From NCBI RefSeq assembly GCF_003063415.1, contig NZ_NESK01000019.1:1-64000 (forward strand): DNA of 64,000 bases. The letters are read 5' to 3'. Below the pieces are notes generated by a model that did not search any database, was not told the origin of the DNA, and worked only from the letters and a program-made list of their open reading frames with translations. This stretch comes from Limnohabitans sp. 2KL-17. GTDB lineage: Bacteria; Pseudomonadota; Gammaproteobacteria; Burkholderiales; Burkholderiaceae_C. This document shows positions 25,100-33,897 of this stretch, piece by piece (the stretch's first letter is position 1; each line of letters starts with the position of its first letter). The translations under genes were made by a program, and so were the position numbers.

Positions 25100-26649
25100 G
25101 ATCCCATCTCCTCGGCTTTGCGCTTTTTGAGAATCTTTTCCATCTGGCGGCGTGTTTCGGCCTTGAATTCGGGTCGGTCTTTGGGCACCGATTCCCAGAC
25201 GCCTGCCGCATGGCCCACGCCGACATCACCAAAAAAGGATTTCATGGCGTCAAAGCGGGCCTGGTTGCCCATGGCCGCCTGCACCACATGCACCAGTGAT
25301 CCAGCACCCGCCACGCCCATGAGCGGCCGGGCCGAAATCAGGTTGGTGAAGTACAACGAGGGCACGCTGTTTTGCTTGGCAATTTGAACCACCGGGGTGG
25401 TGCCAATGGCCAACTGGGGGCGGTATTCATACATGGCGTTGAGGTCTTGCTCCAGCGAGGCACGCATTTGCACCTGCACGCCTTTGGCCTTCAGCCAAGC
25501 GATATCCTGGGCGTTCCAGTCGGTCGCCGGACAAGCAGAGCCCACATAACGCAAGTCGGCACCACACTCAATCAGCAAGCGGCCCACCAGCAATTCGGAG
25601 CCTTCGTAACCGCTCAGGGTGATGCGGCCCGAGATCGGCTTTTGCATGAGCAACCCGCGCATTTGTGTCAGCGCCTGGTTGCGCGCCAGGTCGATCTGCG
25701 ATTGCGCAATGCCCGCAGCCTGGCCAATGTTTTGCAGCCAGTCCTGTGTACCCTCTAGGCCTACCGGGGCCGAACCCACCACAGGGCGGCCTGCAGCCTT
25801 GAATTCGCGCACACTGGCGGTATAAAAAGGGTGAATGGCAGCGGCCACCGAGCAGTCAAGCGCGGCATAGAGTTCGCGCCATTCACGGGTAGGCACCACC
25901 GGGCCGGCAGCCAGCCCCATGGGTGCCAGCATCTGACCAATGATGACCGGATCAGCGGGGAACATCTCTCCGAGCAAGGCCACAGTGGGTTTATCCCCCC
26001 GTCCAGCCTTTGGTGCGGCCACCGGGCCACTCATGATTTCTTCACGGGCGTATTTCAGCATCGCCCCGGCCAACACATCTTTGGCTTCAGCGTGGGTGGG
26101 CACGCCAAAACCTGGCACATCAATGCCGATGATGCGCACCCCATTGATTTCTTTGGGCAGCAGTTGCAGCGGCACCCCACTGGCAGTCGGCACGCACAGG
26201 TTAATGATGATGATCGTGTCGAACTTGGCCGGATCGGCCTCAGCGTGTACCGCTTCGCGGATGTCTTCAAACAACTTGCCAGTGACCAGTGACTCCGAAT
26301 TGAAAGGCACATAACCCACGCTGCGGCGTGCGCCATAAAAATGCGAGGTAAAGGTCAGGCCGTATACACAACACGCTGAACCCGACAAGATGGTGGCAGT
26401 GCGCTTCATGCGCAAACCCACACGCAGCGAGCCAAACGCAGGGCACATGCTTTGCGGCTGGTCGTGCGGACCCGCATCGGGCTGGCGCGGATAGTCTCTG
26501 GCATACTGGTCGAGCACCTCGGACTTGCCGGCTTGTTTGGCTGCGGCCACCATGGTCTCGGTCCCGGCGTGGCAACCCATGCCATCGCCTTGCAAGCCTG
26601 CAGGATTGCTCGGCTGTGGGCTGGGATGGATCGGGATGGTGCGTGTCAT
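25096..26649 (-). CDS. bchY: Chlorophyllide a reductase subunit Y
   Basis: 517 residues. BchY is the second catalytic subunit of chlorophyllide reductase. Cysteines near the N-terminus ([26 protein letters not shown]) are placed as cluster ligands, and the NifD-like core follows ([40 protein letters not shown]). AGGAA precedes the start, 35 bases after bchX. The gene is cotranscribed with bchX and bchZ. Confidence 0.95.
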   Translation of the reverse strand: MTRTIPIHPSPQPSNPAGLQGDGMGCHAGTETMVAAAKQAGKSEVLDQYARDYPRQPDAGPHDQPQSMCPAFGSLRVGLRMKRTATILSGSACCVYGLTFTSHFYGARRSVGYVPFNSESLVTGKLFEDIREAVHAEADPAKFDTIIIINLCVPTASGVPLQLLPKEINGVRIIGIDVPGFGVPTHAEAKDVLAGAMLKYAREEIMSGPVAAPKAGRGDKPTVALLGEMFPADPVIIGQMLAPMGLAAGPVVPTREWRELYAALDCSVAAAIHPFYTASVREFKAAGRPVVGSAPVGLEGTQDWLQNIGQAAGIAQSQIDLARNQALTQMRGLLMQKPISGRITLSGYEGSELLVGRLLIECGADLRYVGSACPATDWNAQDIAWLKAKGVQVQMRASLEQDLNAMYEYRPQLAIGTTPVVQIAKQNSVPSLYFTNLISARPLMGVAGAGSLVHVVQAAMGNQARFDAMKSFFGDVGVGHAAGVWESVPKDRPEFKAETRRQMEKILKKRKAEEMGS

Positions 26650-26684
26650 GGCCAGTTCCTGTTCGATGTCTTCAGGTGCTGCAA

Positions 26685-27689
26685 TCAGGCGGCGTCGTAG
26701 ACGACTTCAAGCGATGGCTTGATGTCTTCGTTTTTACCCACCATGTCGAACAAAGTGGCTGGTTCAAGCACCACGTTGCGACCGACCACATCGGCACTGA
26801 ACAAGCCCAGCAATTGGTCTTGGGTCTGAGGTTTCGGACGCATCGGGGGGGCTTCTGCGACGTTCTTGGCCAGCTCCGCAAACAATGGACCCCACTCGCC
26901 ATCTGGGCGGCCGATGATTTCGTAACTGGCACTTTTGCGCCGAATATCTTCGTTGGCCGGAATGGCGGCCAACACAGGAATGCCGGCATTGGTGGCAAAG
27001 GCCTGAGCTTCTCCCGTGCCATCGTCCTTGTTGATGACCATGCCTGCCACGCCGACGTTACCGCCGAGCTTTCGGAAATACTCCACTGCCGAGCAAACGT
27101 TGTTGGCTACATACAGGGACTGCAAGTCGTTGCTGGCTACCACGATCACCTTCTGGCACATGTCACGGGCGATGGGCAGACCGAAGCCGCCGCACACCAC
27201 GTCGCCCAGAAAGTCGAGCAGCACAAAGTCAAAACCCCAGTCATGGAAACCCAGTTTCTCGAGAGTCTCGAAACCATGGATGATCCCGCGACCACCGCAG
27301 CCACGCCCCACTTCGGGGCCACCCAGTTCCATGGCGAACACGCCATCGCGCTTGAAGCAGACATCGCCAATGCTCACAGCCTGGCCTGACAGCTTCAGGC
27401 GTGAAGAGGTTTCGATGATGGTGGGGCAAGCCTTGCCACCAAACAACAAACTGGTGGTGTCACTCTTGGGGTCACAGCCGATCAACAGGACTTTTTTGCC
27501 CTGCTGCGCCATCATGTAAGACAGGTTAGCCAGGGTGAAGCTTTTGCCAATGCCACCCTTGCCGTAAATGGCAATGATTTGGGTTTCTTTGGTCACCTCG
27601 CTGGTGCTGACGGCATCGGGCTCCACATCGGCCTCGCGGCGCAGCAACTCGACAAATTTGATGGGCTGGGCGGTGGTTTCGGTGTTCAT
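26685..27689 (-). CDS. bchX: Chlorophyllide a reductase iron protein BchX
   Basis: 334 residues from the ATG at 27689, which overlaps the bchC stop as ATGA. BchX is the NifH-like ATPase that passes electrons to BchYZ. The P-loop GKGGIGKS is at residues 43-50, and the switch and cluster regions are visible around GDVCFKRDG and LGDVVCGGFGLPIA. The N-terminal 35 residues before the P-loop are the extension that separates BchX from BchL. Confidence 0.96.
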   Translation of the reverse strand: MNTETTAQPIKFVELLRREADVEPDAVSTSEVTKETQIIAIYGKGGIGKSFTLANLSYMMAQQGKKVLLIGCDPKSDTTSLLFGGKACPTIIETSSRLKLSGQAVSIGDVCFKRDGVFAMELGGPEVGRGCGGRGIIHGFETLEKLGFHDWGFDFVLLDFLGDVVCGGFGLPIARDMCQKVIVVASNDLQSLYVANNVCSAVEYFRKLGGNVGVAGMVINKDDGTGEAQAFATNAGIPVLAAIPANEDIRRKSASYEIIGRPDGEWGPLFAELAKNVAEAPPMRPKPQTQDQLLGLFSADVVGRNVVLEPATLFDMVGKNEDIKPSLEVVYDAA

Positions 27690-28639
27690 GCAGTGGCACT
27701 CCAATCAATGATCATCTTGAGACAGCTCGCATCTCCGAAGGCGGTCTCGTAGGCGGAACCAGCTTGTGTCGATGGCTGGGTGTGGGTGATCAAACCGTCA
27801 AGGGACAAGCGGCCGGTGTGCACCAGCTCGTTGACAGCAAGCAGGTCAGGGCGCTTCCACTCGGCCGCAATGCGCATGCGCACTTCGCGCATGAAGGCCG
27901 GGGCGTAAGCAAATTTCAGGTCTTGTTTGTAAAAGCCCGCCAACACCAGCTCGCCACCGGGGCGCAGGCGCTGGATCAGGGTATCGAGCAGACTGCCATC
28001 GCCGCTCACGTCGTAAATCGTGCCGTAGTCGCGCCGCGGGTCGTCTTGCGGCCGCACCACGGTGTAGCCGTGTGCACCGGCGAAACGGTCGGTCTGGGTT
28101 TCCCACACCGTGGGGGCAGGCAAGCCTGCAGCCACGGTGAGTCGAGCCAGCAAACGGCCCATGACGCCGTGGCCAATGATCAGTTCCGGCGGGGCAAAGG
28201 GGTCTTGCTGACCCCCGCCCGACACAGCGTGGTAGGCCGTGGCAGCCAAGGCCAACAGCACCGCCTGGGCGCCCAGGTGCTCTGCAACCGGCATGACTTT
28301 TTGTTCGTTTACCACGAGGCGCGAGGCCGTGCCCCCGAACAGGCTTTTGACCCCGGTGAAACAGTTGGCGCCCGGCACAAAAACCCGCTGACCGGCCTGT
28401 AAACCCGAATCTGATGCAGCGCGGACCACGCGACCCACCGTTTCATAGCCCGGCACCAGCGGATAACCCATGCCCGGGAAAGGCGGCATGCTGCCGTCCC
28501 AGAGCATGCGCTCTGTACCGGTGCTGATGCCACTGAACTCGACAGCCACTTCCAGCTGGCCGGCTTGCAGCTCTGGCAAGTCCAGGGCCTGTAAGGACAG
28601 GTGCCTGGGACTGTTGAAGACAACGGCTTGGGATTTCAT
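27686..28639 (-). CDS. bchC: Bacteriochlorophyllide dehydrogenase BchC
   Basis: 317 residues. BchC oxidises the 3-hydroxyethyl group of bacteriochlorophyllide to acetyl with NAD+, and belongs to the zinc alcohol dehydrogenase-like family. The N-terminal GroES-like part includes FSGISTGTERMLWDGSMPPFPGMGYPLVPGYETVG, and the Rossmann part carries IIGHGVMGRLLARL. It is the first gene of bchCXYZ. A promoter with a PpsR-type palindrome sits directly upstream, inside the end of crtF. Confidence 0.94.
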   Translation of the reverse strand: MKSQAVVFNSPRHLSLQALDLPELQAGQLEVAVEFSGISTGTERMLWDGSMPPFPGMGYPLVPGYETVGRVVRAASDSGLQAGQRVFVPGANCFTGVKSLFGGTASRLVVNEQKVMPVAEHLGAQAVLLALAATAYHAVSGGGQQDPFAPPELIIGHGVMGRLLARLTVAAGLPAPTVWETQTDRFAGAHGYTVVRPQDDPRRDYGTIYDVSGDGSLLDTLIQRLRPGGELVLAGFYKQDLKFAYAPAFMREVRMRIAAEWKRPDLLAVNELVHTGRLSLDGLITHTQPSTQAGSAYETAFGDASCLKMIIDWSATA

Positions 28640-28644
28640 GCTTG

Positions 28645-28686
28645 TATTCTTTGCTTTACATCACAACATGTCAAAGTTAATTGACA
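28645..28686 (-). promoter_or_regulatory. bchC promoter with PpsR/CrtJ-type palindrome
   Basis: The 18-base palindrome TGTCAAAGTTAATTGACA (28669-28686) fits TGT-N12-ACA, the site bound by the aerobic repressor PpsR/CrtJ. On the minus strand TTGACA (28669-28674) serves as the -35 box, with a 17-base spacer to AAGAAT (28646-28651). The palindrome overlaps the last codons and stop of crtF. A repressor on it would block the -35 box; repression in air is inferred. Confidence 0.75.
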
Positions 28687-29885
28687 CTATTCGGCGAAAC
28701 AGAGGGTAAACACTGAGATTTGCGTCCCAAAAGGATCCGGGCATGGATCGGCATGGCGTTGGGCACTCGTTCCACGTGGGTAAATCCGGCTTCTTCCATC
28801 AGGCTTTGCAGCTCTTTCGGGGTGCGCAGACGACCTGCCCCCATGGCCAACAGGTAAAAATGGAAATACGCGTCAGCCGATGCGCTGGGCTGTCCGGGCT
28901 CTTCGTCGGGCTGGGCCATGGGTTCGGCCAGCAACAAGACCCCGCCCACAGGCAAGGCGGCATGGGCCTTTAGCAAAATCTGGCGAACCACTGCATCGGG
29001 GTGGTCATGGGCCACACGCACCAGAGTGATCAGGTCCGCGCCTTCAGGCAAGGGGTCGTCCAGAAAGCTGCCCGGGTGAAGCGTCACACGCTCGCTCAGA
29101 CCCTTGGCTTTCAGTCCTTCACGGGCCAGATCGAGCACAGGGGGAAGGTCAAACATCTTGAACTTCAGGTGCGGGGCGTGCACAGCCAATTCGCCTACAA
29201 ATCGCCCTTGGCCGGCACCGACATCCAGAACGCAACGGTGTTCATCGAAAAAGTAGGACGACAGGATTTCCTGCACCACAAAGCCTTGCGATGCCGCCAT
29301 CAGTTGTGAATAGCGAGTGAACTTGTCCAGGTCAGGCGGGGCTGGTACGGGCTTCTCATGGGCGTAGGGCCAGTACTCGGCCATGCCGCCACTCCAGGCG
29401 TTGTTCAGGAACTGCAAAGGGTCTTGCATGTCCTGGTACAGCAAATGGTTGTGCTCGATCATTTGAGCAATGCCCTCGTGCTGCGCCAGCGGAACTCCCA
29501 GCGGGCCCAGGCCAAACCGGCCCTGACTGCGGTGCTCCAGAAGTCCCAGGGCCACGGCCGAAAGCAGCAAGCGCTGCAAGACAACAGGGGCCAGACCTGT
29601 GCGGCGGGCCAGCTCGGTCAAAGAGGCGGGCGCATGGTGCAGCGCACGGAACAGGTCCAGCCGGACACAGCCGAGCAGTACCTGGCTGTGAACAAAACCA
29701 GCCATCAAATCAAACAATTTACGGGTGCGGCGACGCGTAAGCCAACGCGTCAACGGATTGCCCAGAGACCAGCGGTAAAGACCGGGGTGTGCGTACCAGC
29801 GTTCAAGTCGGGCTTGCAAGGCATCTTTGAACGAGGTGGGAACGGCATGGGTCGCAATGGCGGCCAGATCCAGGTGCTGTGACAT
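28677..29885 (-). CDS. crtF: Demethylspheroidene O-methyltransferase CrtF
   Basis: 402 residues. CrtF transfers a methyl group from SAM to the 1-hydroxyl of demethylspheroidene. It has an N-terminal dimerisation and winged-helix part (LDLFRALHHAPASLTELARRTG) and a C-terminal methyltransferase fold with the glycine-rich VLDVGAGQGRFVGEL and LVRVAHDHPD. The family also resembles plant-type O-methyltransferases. It lies 38 bases after crtE and is followed by bchC, whose regulatory palindrome overlaps its stop codon. Confidence 0.92.
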   Translation of the reverse strand: MSQHLDLAAIATHAVPTSFKDALQARLERWYAHPGLYRWSLGNPLTRWLTRRRTRKLFDLMAGFVHSQVLLGCVRLDLFRALHHAPASLTELARRTGLAPVVLQRLLLSAVALGLLEHRSQGRFGLGPLGVPLAQHEGIAQMIEHNHLLYQDMQDPLQFLNNAWSGGMAEYWPYAHEKPVPAPPDLDKFTRYSQLMAASQGFVVQEILSSYFFDEHRCVLDVGAGQGRFVGELAVHAPHLKFKMFDLPPVLDLAREGLKAKGLSERVTLHPGSFLDDPLPEGADLITLVRVAHDHPDAVVRQILLKAHAALPVGGVLLLAEPMAQPDEEPGQPSASADAYFHFYLLAMGAGRLRTPKELQSLMEEAGFTHVERVPNAMPIHARILLGRKSQCLPSVSPNSVN

Positions 29886-29923
29886 GTTGATTCTTTCGCG
29901 GTCTCAAGAGCAGGAGAAAGCGC

Positions 29924-30838
29924 TCAATGCGTTGCGCTGATGCGGCTGGCAGCCACGCCGGGGTGGGCCTTGAAATAGCCTTCGCACAAGGCCTTGGGCA
30001 CCAGGCGCTCGGCTTCAAGTTGCACCAGTTGACGCAACATGTCTCGGCACGAGCACACCGGAATCGAGGCTGCGGCCTGGTCGATCAGGTGGTCAAAATG
30101 GGCAATGGCCCCGTCCAAGCCCAAGGCTTGGGCTGAGCTGGGCCGGGCGTGCAGGATGTCTTGCCCAACAGGTTTGCCCAGGCTGGCGGCATCCGCAATC
30201 ACATCCCGGATGTCATCGGCGACCTGGTAAGCCTCGCCCAGAAAAGCCCCCAACGGCGCCCAGGGTTCGGGTTCTAAGCCGCAGCTGAGCGCACCGGCAC
30301 AGGTGGCCGAGACGAACAAGGCACCCGTCTTGGCGCGCTGGTATTGGCCCAGATCGGCACTGGTCTCGCACTCCCAAGCCTGCCCGGCCACGATGCCATC
30401 CGGCAAACCCACACCGGTGGTCATGTTGTCCATCAGTCGAATCAGCCGGTCTGGCCGCTGAGCACCGGATTGAAGCAAAACCCGGTAGGCCATGACGATC
30501 AAGCCGTCGCCCGCCAGCAGCGCCAGAGGTTCACTGAAGGCTTTGTGCACCGTGGGGCGGCCACGCCGGGTGTCGGCATTGTCAAAGGCCGGCATGTCGT
30601 CGTGCACCAGTGAGGCGCAATGCATCAACTCCAAGGCGACAGCGGCGGCGTTGGTCAGTTGGGGCAAATCATCGCCACAAGCCGTGGCCACGGCCATGCA
30701 GAGTTGTGGGCGGATGCGGGCACCCCCCGAAAATACCGCGTGCCGCATGGCAGCGACCAGGCGGGGGGGCGCTCCCACGCCAGCCGCTTGCTCAAAATGG
30801 GTGTTCAAGGCTTGCTCAGCGCGTGTCAACAGACTCAT
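29924..30838 (-). CDS. crtE: Geranylgeranyl diphosphate synthase CrtE
   Basis: 304 residues. CrtE makes the C20 diphosphate used for carotenoids and for the bacteriochlorophyll tail. The first aspartate-rich motif is at D80-D81 (HDDMPAFDNADTRRG) and the second is near residue 210 (YQVADDIRDV). GGAGG precedes the ATG. It is the promoter-proximal gene of the photosynthesis block. Context and a nearby PpsR-type site favour CrtE over the housekeeping farnesyl diphosphate synthase IspA, which shares the fold. Confidence 0.9.
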   Translation of the reverse strand: MSLLTRAEQALNTHFEQAAGVGAPPRLVAAMRHAVFSGGARIRPQLCMAVATACGDDLPQLTNAAAVALELMHCASLVHDDMPAFDNADTRRGRPTVHKAFSEPLALLAGDGLIVMAYRVLLQSGAQRPDRLIRLMDNMTTGVGLPDGIVAGQAWECETSADLGQYQRAKTGALFVSATCAGALSCGLEPEPWAPLGAFLGEAYQVADDIRDVIADAASLGKPVGQDILHARPSSAQALGLDGAIAHFDHLIDQAAASIPVCSCRDMLRQLVQLEAERLVPKALCEGYFKAHPGVAASRISATH

Positions 30839-30889
30839 GGAACCTCCGAAAGGAAGACCCGTCTGTCCAAACTGACGGGCATGAGTGTC

Positions 30890-30929
30890 AATATAGCCTT
30901 ATTTCAATAACTGTCAACCCTTGTTGACA
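30890..30929 (-). promoter_or_regulatory. crtE promoter with PpsR/CrtJ-type palindrome
   Basis: The palindrome TGTCAACCCTTGTTGACA (30912-30929) fits TGT-N12-ACA. Its minus-strand TTGACA (30912-30917) is a consensus -35 box, followed after 16 bases by TATATT (30890-30895). A half-site TGTCA overlaps the -10 side. This strong, well-spaced promoter heads the photosynthesis block, and the palindrome would let a PpsR-type repressor occlude it in air. Confidence 0.8.
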
Positions 30930-31052
30930 CCCGGACGCACGATCCACTGCAAGACTTGCGCAGGCATCCAAGCTGCTGATAGGCCTTCAAACCCACCGCA
31001 CGGGCAACAGACGCTAGGATGTGCTGGTCAATAAGTGAGCAGGAGAAATAGC

Positions 31053-31223
31053 ATGGGCATCTGGTTAGAGCTGGGCATTTTCGGACTGGTGTTTGTGTTT
31101 GCCTTTTGGCAAATGCACGATGTGCGCCGGGCGCAAGAACAAACTCGCCAGCAGCGGGCGCGGGAAAAAGCACAGCAAGAAGCTGAATGCCCAACCGCCG
31201 ACGACAAAAAGGAGTCAGTTTGA
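31053..31223 (+). CDS. Small single-pass membrane protein, unrecognised
   Basis: 56 residues from the ATG at 31053, which has a good ribosome binding site (AGGAGA). One N-terminal helix (LELGIFGLVFVFAFW) is followed by a charged Gln/Arg/Lys-rich tail that may form a coiled coil. It points away from the crtE promoter and converges on the ABC exporter with a 9-base overlap of the two 3' ends. I do not recognise a function. An upstream in-frame ATG at 31035 lacks a ribosome binding site. Confidence 0.65.
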   Translation: MGIWLELGIFGLVFVFAFWQMHDVRRAQEQTRQQRAREKAQQEAECPTADDKKESV

Positions 31224-32969
31224 TCCGTTGAACTGCAGGGCCGCCAGGCTGGCGTAAAGCCCGCCTTTGGCCTGCAACTCGGCGTGGGTGCCCTGCTCCA
31301 TCAGGCGACCCCGCTCCAGGACCCAGATCACATCAGCACGTTGCACTGTGGCCAGGCGGTGGGCAATCACCAGCGTGGTGCGGCCCACCATGGCTTTGTC
31401 CAAAGCGGCCTGCACCATTTTTTCACTTTGCGCATCGAGCGCGCTCGTGGCCTCATCGAGCAGCAAAAGCGGCGGGTTCTTGAGGATCGCACGCGCAATG
31501 GCGATGCGTTGCCTCTGCCCGCCCGACAAACGAACGCCCCGGTCCCCCAGATAAGTGTCAAAGCCCTCGGGCAATTCCCGGATGAACTCTTGTGCATAAG
31601 CCGCTTCGGCAGCCGCGTGCACTTCTTCCAAGCTGGCATCGGGGCGGCCGTAACGGATGTTCTCGATCACTGTGCCCGAAAAAATCACCGGCTCTTGGGG
31701 CACGATGGCCATGCGCTCACGCAGATCATTCAAATTCATCTGGTCAATGGGCACGCCATCCAGCACGATGCGGCCCGACTGAGGGTCATGAAAGCGCATC
31801 AGCAAATCGAACACCGTGGTTTTGCCGGCGCCGCTGGGGCCCACCACGGCCACAGTCTGACCGGGTTGAATCTGGCCACTCAGCTGGTTCAGCGCCCAGG
31901 TGTCGGGGCGTGACGGATAGTGAAAGCACACCGCCTCCAACTGCAGCGATGAACCGCCTTGAGGCCAGGGCGATTTTTGTGGCTGGTCTGTGATCTTGAG
32001 GTTTGACTCGGTGTGCAGCAATTCCATCAGGCGCTCGGTGGCGCCTGCAGCGCGCAACATATCGCCATAGACCTCGCCCAACACCGCGAAGGCGCTGGCC
32101 AGCAAGATCACGTAAAACACCGTTTCGCCCAACTGGCCGGCCGTGCTGGTACCGGCTCGCACAGCCAAGGTGCCCATGTACAAACCCCAGAGCAAAACCG
32201 CACTGGAGGCCATGATGATGAAGCCCACAAGCACCGCTCGTGCTCGGATGCGGCCCAGGGCTGTTCCCAGTGCACGCGCCGTTGAGTCGATGAAGCGGCG
32301 GGTCTCGCGGCCTTCGGCGGTGTAACTTTGCACCACTGTGATGGCGTTCAGCACCTCTGAGGCGATGGCACTGGAGTCAGCCACCCGGTCCTGACTGGCA
32401 CGCGAAAGTCGACGCACCCGACGACCCAGGTAGACGCTGGGGAATATCACGGCCACCAGCACTGCCACCACCTGCAGCATCAAGACCGGGTTGGTCCAGA
32501 CCAGCATCAAGAGAGCCCCCGCACCCATCACCAGGTTGCGCAAGCCCATCGAAAAAGACGAACCCACCACGGTTTGCACCAGCGTGGTGTCGTTGGTCAG
32601 GCGCGACAGCACCTCCCCCGACTGCGTGGTTTCAAAAAAGGCCGGGCTTTGCTTGAGCACATGGCCGTAAACCGCATTGCGAAGGTCACCGGTGATGCGC
32701 TCGCCCAACCAGCTGACGGTGTAATACCGACCTGAAGAAAAAACCGCCAAAGCCGCTGCCACCCCAAACAGCTGCAAGAAGTTCCCTGACAACTGTTCGG
32801 CTGAAGCCCCTGTGGACAGGCCCTGGTCGATCAGCTGGCGCAGGACCCACGGAAAGGCCAGCGTGGTGCCAGCCGCCAGCAGCAAAAACAAAGCAGCGAA
32901 ACCCAAAGCCATGCGGTAGGGTTTCAAAAAAGGGACCAAGCCCGTGAGCGATTTGGGAGTTGCAGCCAT
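31215..32969 (-). CDS. ABC exporter, fused membrane and ATPase domains
   Basis: About 584 residues. This half-size exporter has six N-terminal helices and a C-terminal ATPase, the MsbA/multidrug layout, and works as a dimer in the inner membrane. Visible motifs are Walker A (GPSGAGKTT), signature (LSGGQRQRIAIARA), Walker B (LLLLDEATSALD) and the H-loop (IAHRLATV). The start at 32969 (MAATPKSLTG) is chosen because residues upstream look like an extra hydrophobic run, though no start here has a clear ribosome binding site. The substrate is unknown; lipid or drug export is typical of the class. Confidence 0.85.
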   Translation of the reverse strand: MAATPKSLTGLVPFLKPYRMALGFAALFLLLAAGTTLAFPWVLRQLIDQGLSTGASAEQLSGNFLQLFGVAAALAVFSSGRYYTVSWLGERITGDLRNAVYGHVLKQSPAFFETTQSGEVLSRLTNDTTLVQTVVGSSFSMGLRNLVMGAGALLMLVWTNPVLMLQVVAVLVAVIFPSVYLGRRVRRLSRASQDRVADSSAIASEVLNAITVVQSYTAEGRETRRFIDSTARALGTALGRIRARAVLVGFIIMASSAVLLWGLYMGTLAVRAGTSTAGQLGETVFYVILLASAFAVLGEVYGDMLRAAGATERLMELLHTESNLKITDQPQKSPWPQGGSSLQLEAVCFHYPSRPDTWALNQLSGQIQPGQTVAVVGPSGAGKTTVFDLLMRFHDPQSGRIVLDGVPIDQMNLNDLRERMAIVPQEPVIFSGTVIENIRYGRPDASLEEVHAAAEAAYAQEFIRELPEGFDTYLGDRGVRLSGGQRQRIAIARAILKNPPLLLLDEATSALDAQSEKMVQAALDKAMVGRTTLVIAHRLATVQRADVIWVLERGRLMEQGTHAELQAKGGLYASLAALQFNGSN

Positions 32970-33077
32970 CGACAAAAGTAATCCGAAAAGAGTCGCAGCA
33001 AGCATAACGGTAAAAGCAAGCACCGGATTTCAAGGTGTTTGGAGACGACAATCCGGTTTTTGTCTGGTCAGAAACCA

Positions 33078-33416
33078 ATGAACGCACTTCCCCCCTGCCC
33101 CCAATGCCACGACAAATACACCTACCAGGAGGGCGAGTTCATGGTGTGCCCCAGCTGCGGGCATGAGTGGAACCCTGCAGATGTCCCCGCTATCGAAGCT
33201 GTCAAGGTCTGGAAAGACGCCAACGGCAATGTTCTGCAAGACGGCGACGCTGTGACCCTGATCAAGGACCTGAAGATCAAGGGATCATCCGCTGTCGTCA
33301 AGGTCGGCACCAAAGTCAAAAACATCCGCCTGATTGAAGGGGACCACGACATCGACTGCAAGATTGAGGGCTTCGGTCCGATGCAACTCAAAACCGAGTT
33401 CGTCAAAAAATCCTGA
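33078..33416 (+). CDS. yjdM: YjdM/PhnA family zinc-ribbon protein
   Basis: 112 residues. An N-terminal zinc ribbon is formed by C7-C10 and C24-C27 (CPQC, CPSC), followed by the compact PhnA domain ([28 protein letters not shown]). The E. coli relative was once called alkylphosphonate uptake protein, but a direct role in phosphonate use is not supported; the function is uncertain. The start at 33078 gives the canonical [11 protein letters not shown]-terminus. Confidence 0.88.
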   Translation: MNALPPCPQCHDKYTYQEGEFMVCPSCGHEWNPADVPAIEAVKVWKDANGNVLQDGDAVTLIKDLKIKGSSAVVKVGTKVKNIRLIEGDHDIDCKIEGFGPMQLKTEFVKKS

Positions 33417-33517
33417 TCAACACGGACCCAACTTCAGCTTGGGAGTGCTGTTGGCAATTTAAAAAATCCTCGCCCAGGCGTCTGTGCGTTAATTCAGCGC
33501 TGAAGCCATTGACAACC

Positions 33518-33859
33518 ATGACCGACGAATTCCAGATCCATATCCCGCCATCTTTCATGGCGCTGTTCGTGCCCCCGGGCAAGATCAAGCCCACCATGGG
33601 TCAGCGAGACATGGCCCAGCGCTATGAGCTGTGCGAAGACCTGGCCAACTTGCTGACGGAAAAAGCCGCCAACATGCAGTTCACCCTCGGCATCACCGAA
33701 GACCTGGTGCTGCAGCAATGTGAGCAGGGACTGTTGGCCGACCCCTCCGTTTTCTCCGCCCTTGAAGCCCGGTGGGTGGTCTGCCGCCTGGCGGAGTTGC
33801 TGAACTGGCCGATGGACCAACTGCTTCAGGTCCCACCGACAAGCGACCCTGTCGTCTGA
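33518..33859 (+). CDS. Conserved hypothetical protein
   Basis: 113 residues from the ATG at 33518 (a TTG at 33509 is possible). It is soluble and mostly helical, with a tract EFQIHIPPSFMALFVPPGKIKPTM near the N-terminus. Similar short proteins in Burkholderiales are sometimes labelled as chaperone-like ATPases, but I see no P-loop or other nucleotide-binding motif, so that label looks doubtful. It precedes the MATE transporter gene by 38 bases on the same strand. Confidence 0.65.
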   Translation: MTDEFQIHIPPSFMALFVPPGKIKPTMGQRDMAQRYELCEDLANLLTEKAANMQFTLGITEDLVLQQCEQGLLADPSVFSALEARWVVCRLAELLNWPMDQLLQVPPTSDPVV

Positions 33860-33897
33860 GTCACCTCGGTCGCTTACCCCACCGAAAAGATGCGCCC

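Noticed and set aside
23405-25387. 660-codon plus-strand frame opposite bchZ
   Set aside because: It mirrors bchZ codons; composition is His/Gln/Gly-rich shadow sequence without a ribosome binding site, and bchZ is unambiguous.
31215-33023. ABC exporter as a photosynthesis-cluster member
   Set aside because: It is on the minus strand upstream of crtE but separated by a plus-strand gene and the crtE promoter; nothing ties its sequence to pigment export.
33518-33859. ATPase label for the small hypothetical protein
   Set aside because: No Walker A or other nucleotide-binding motif can be seen in its 113 residues.
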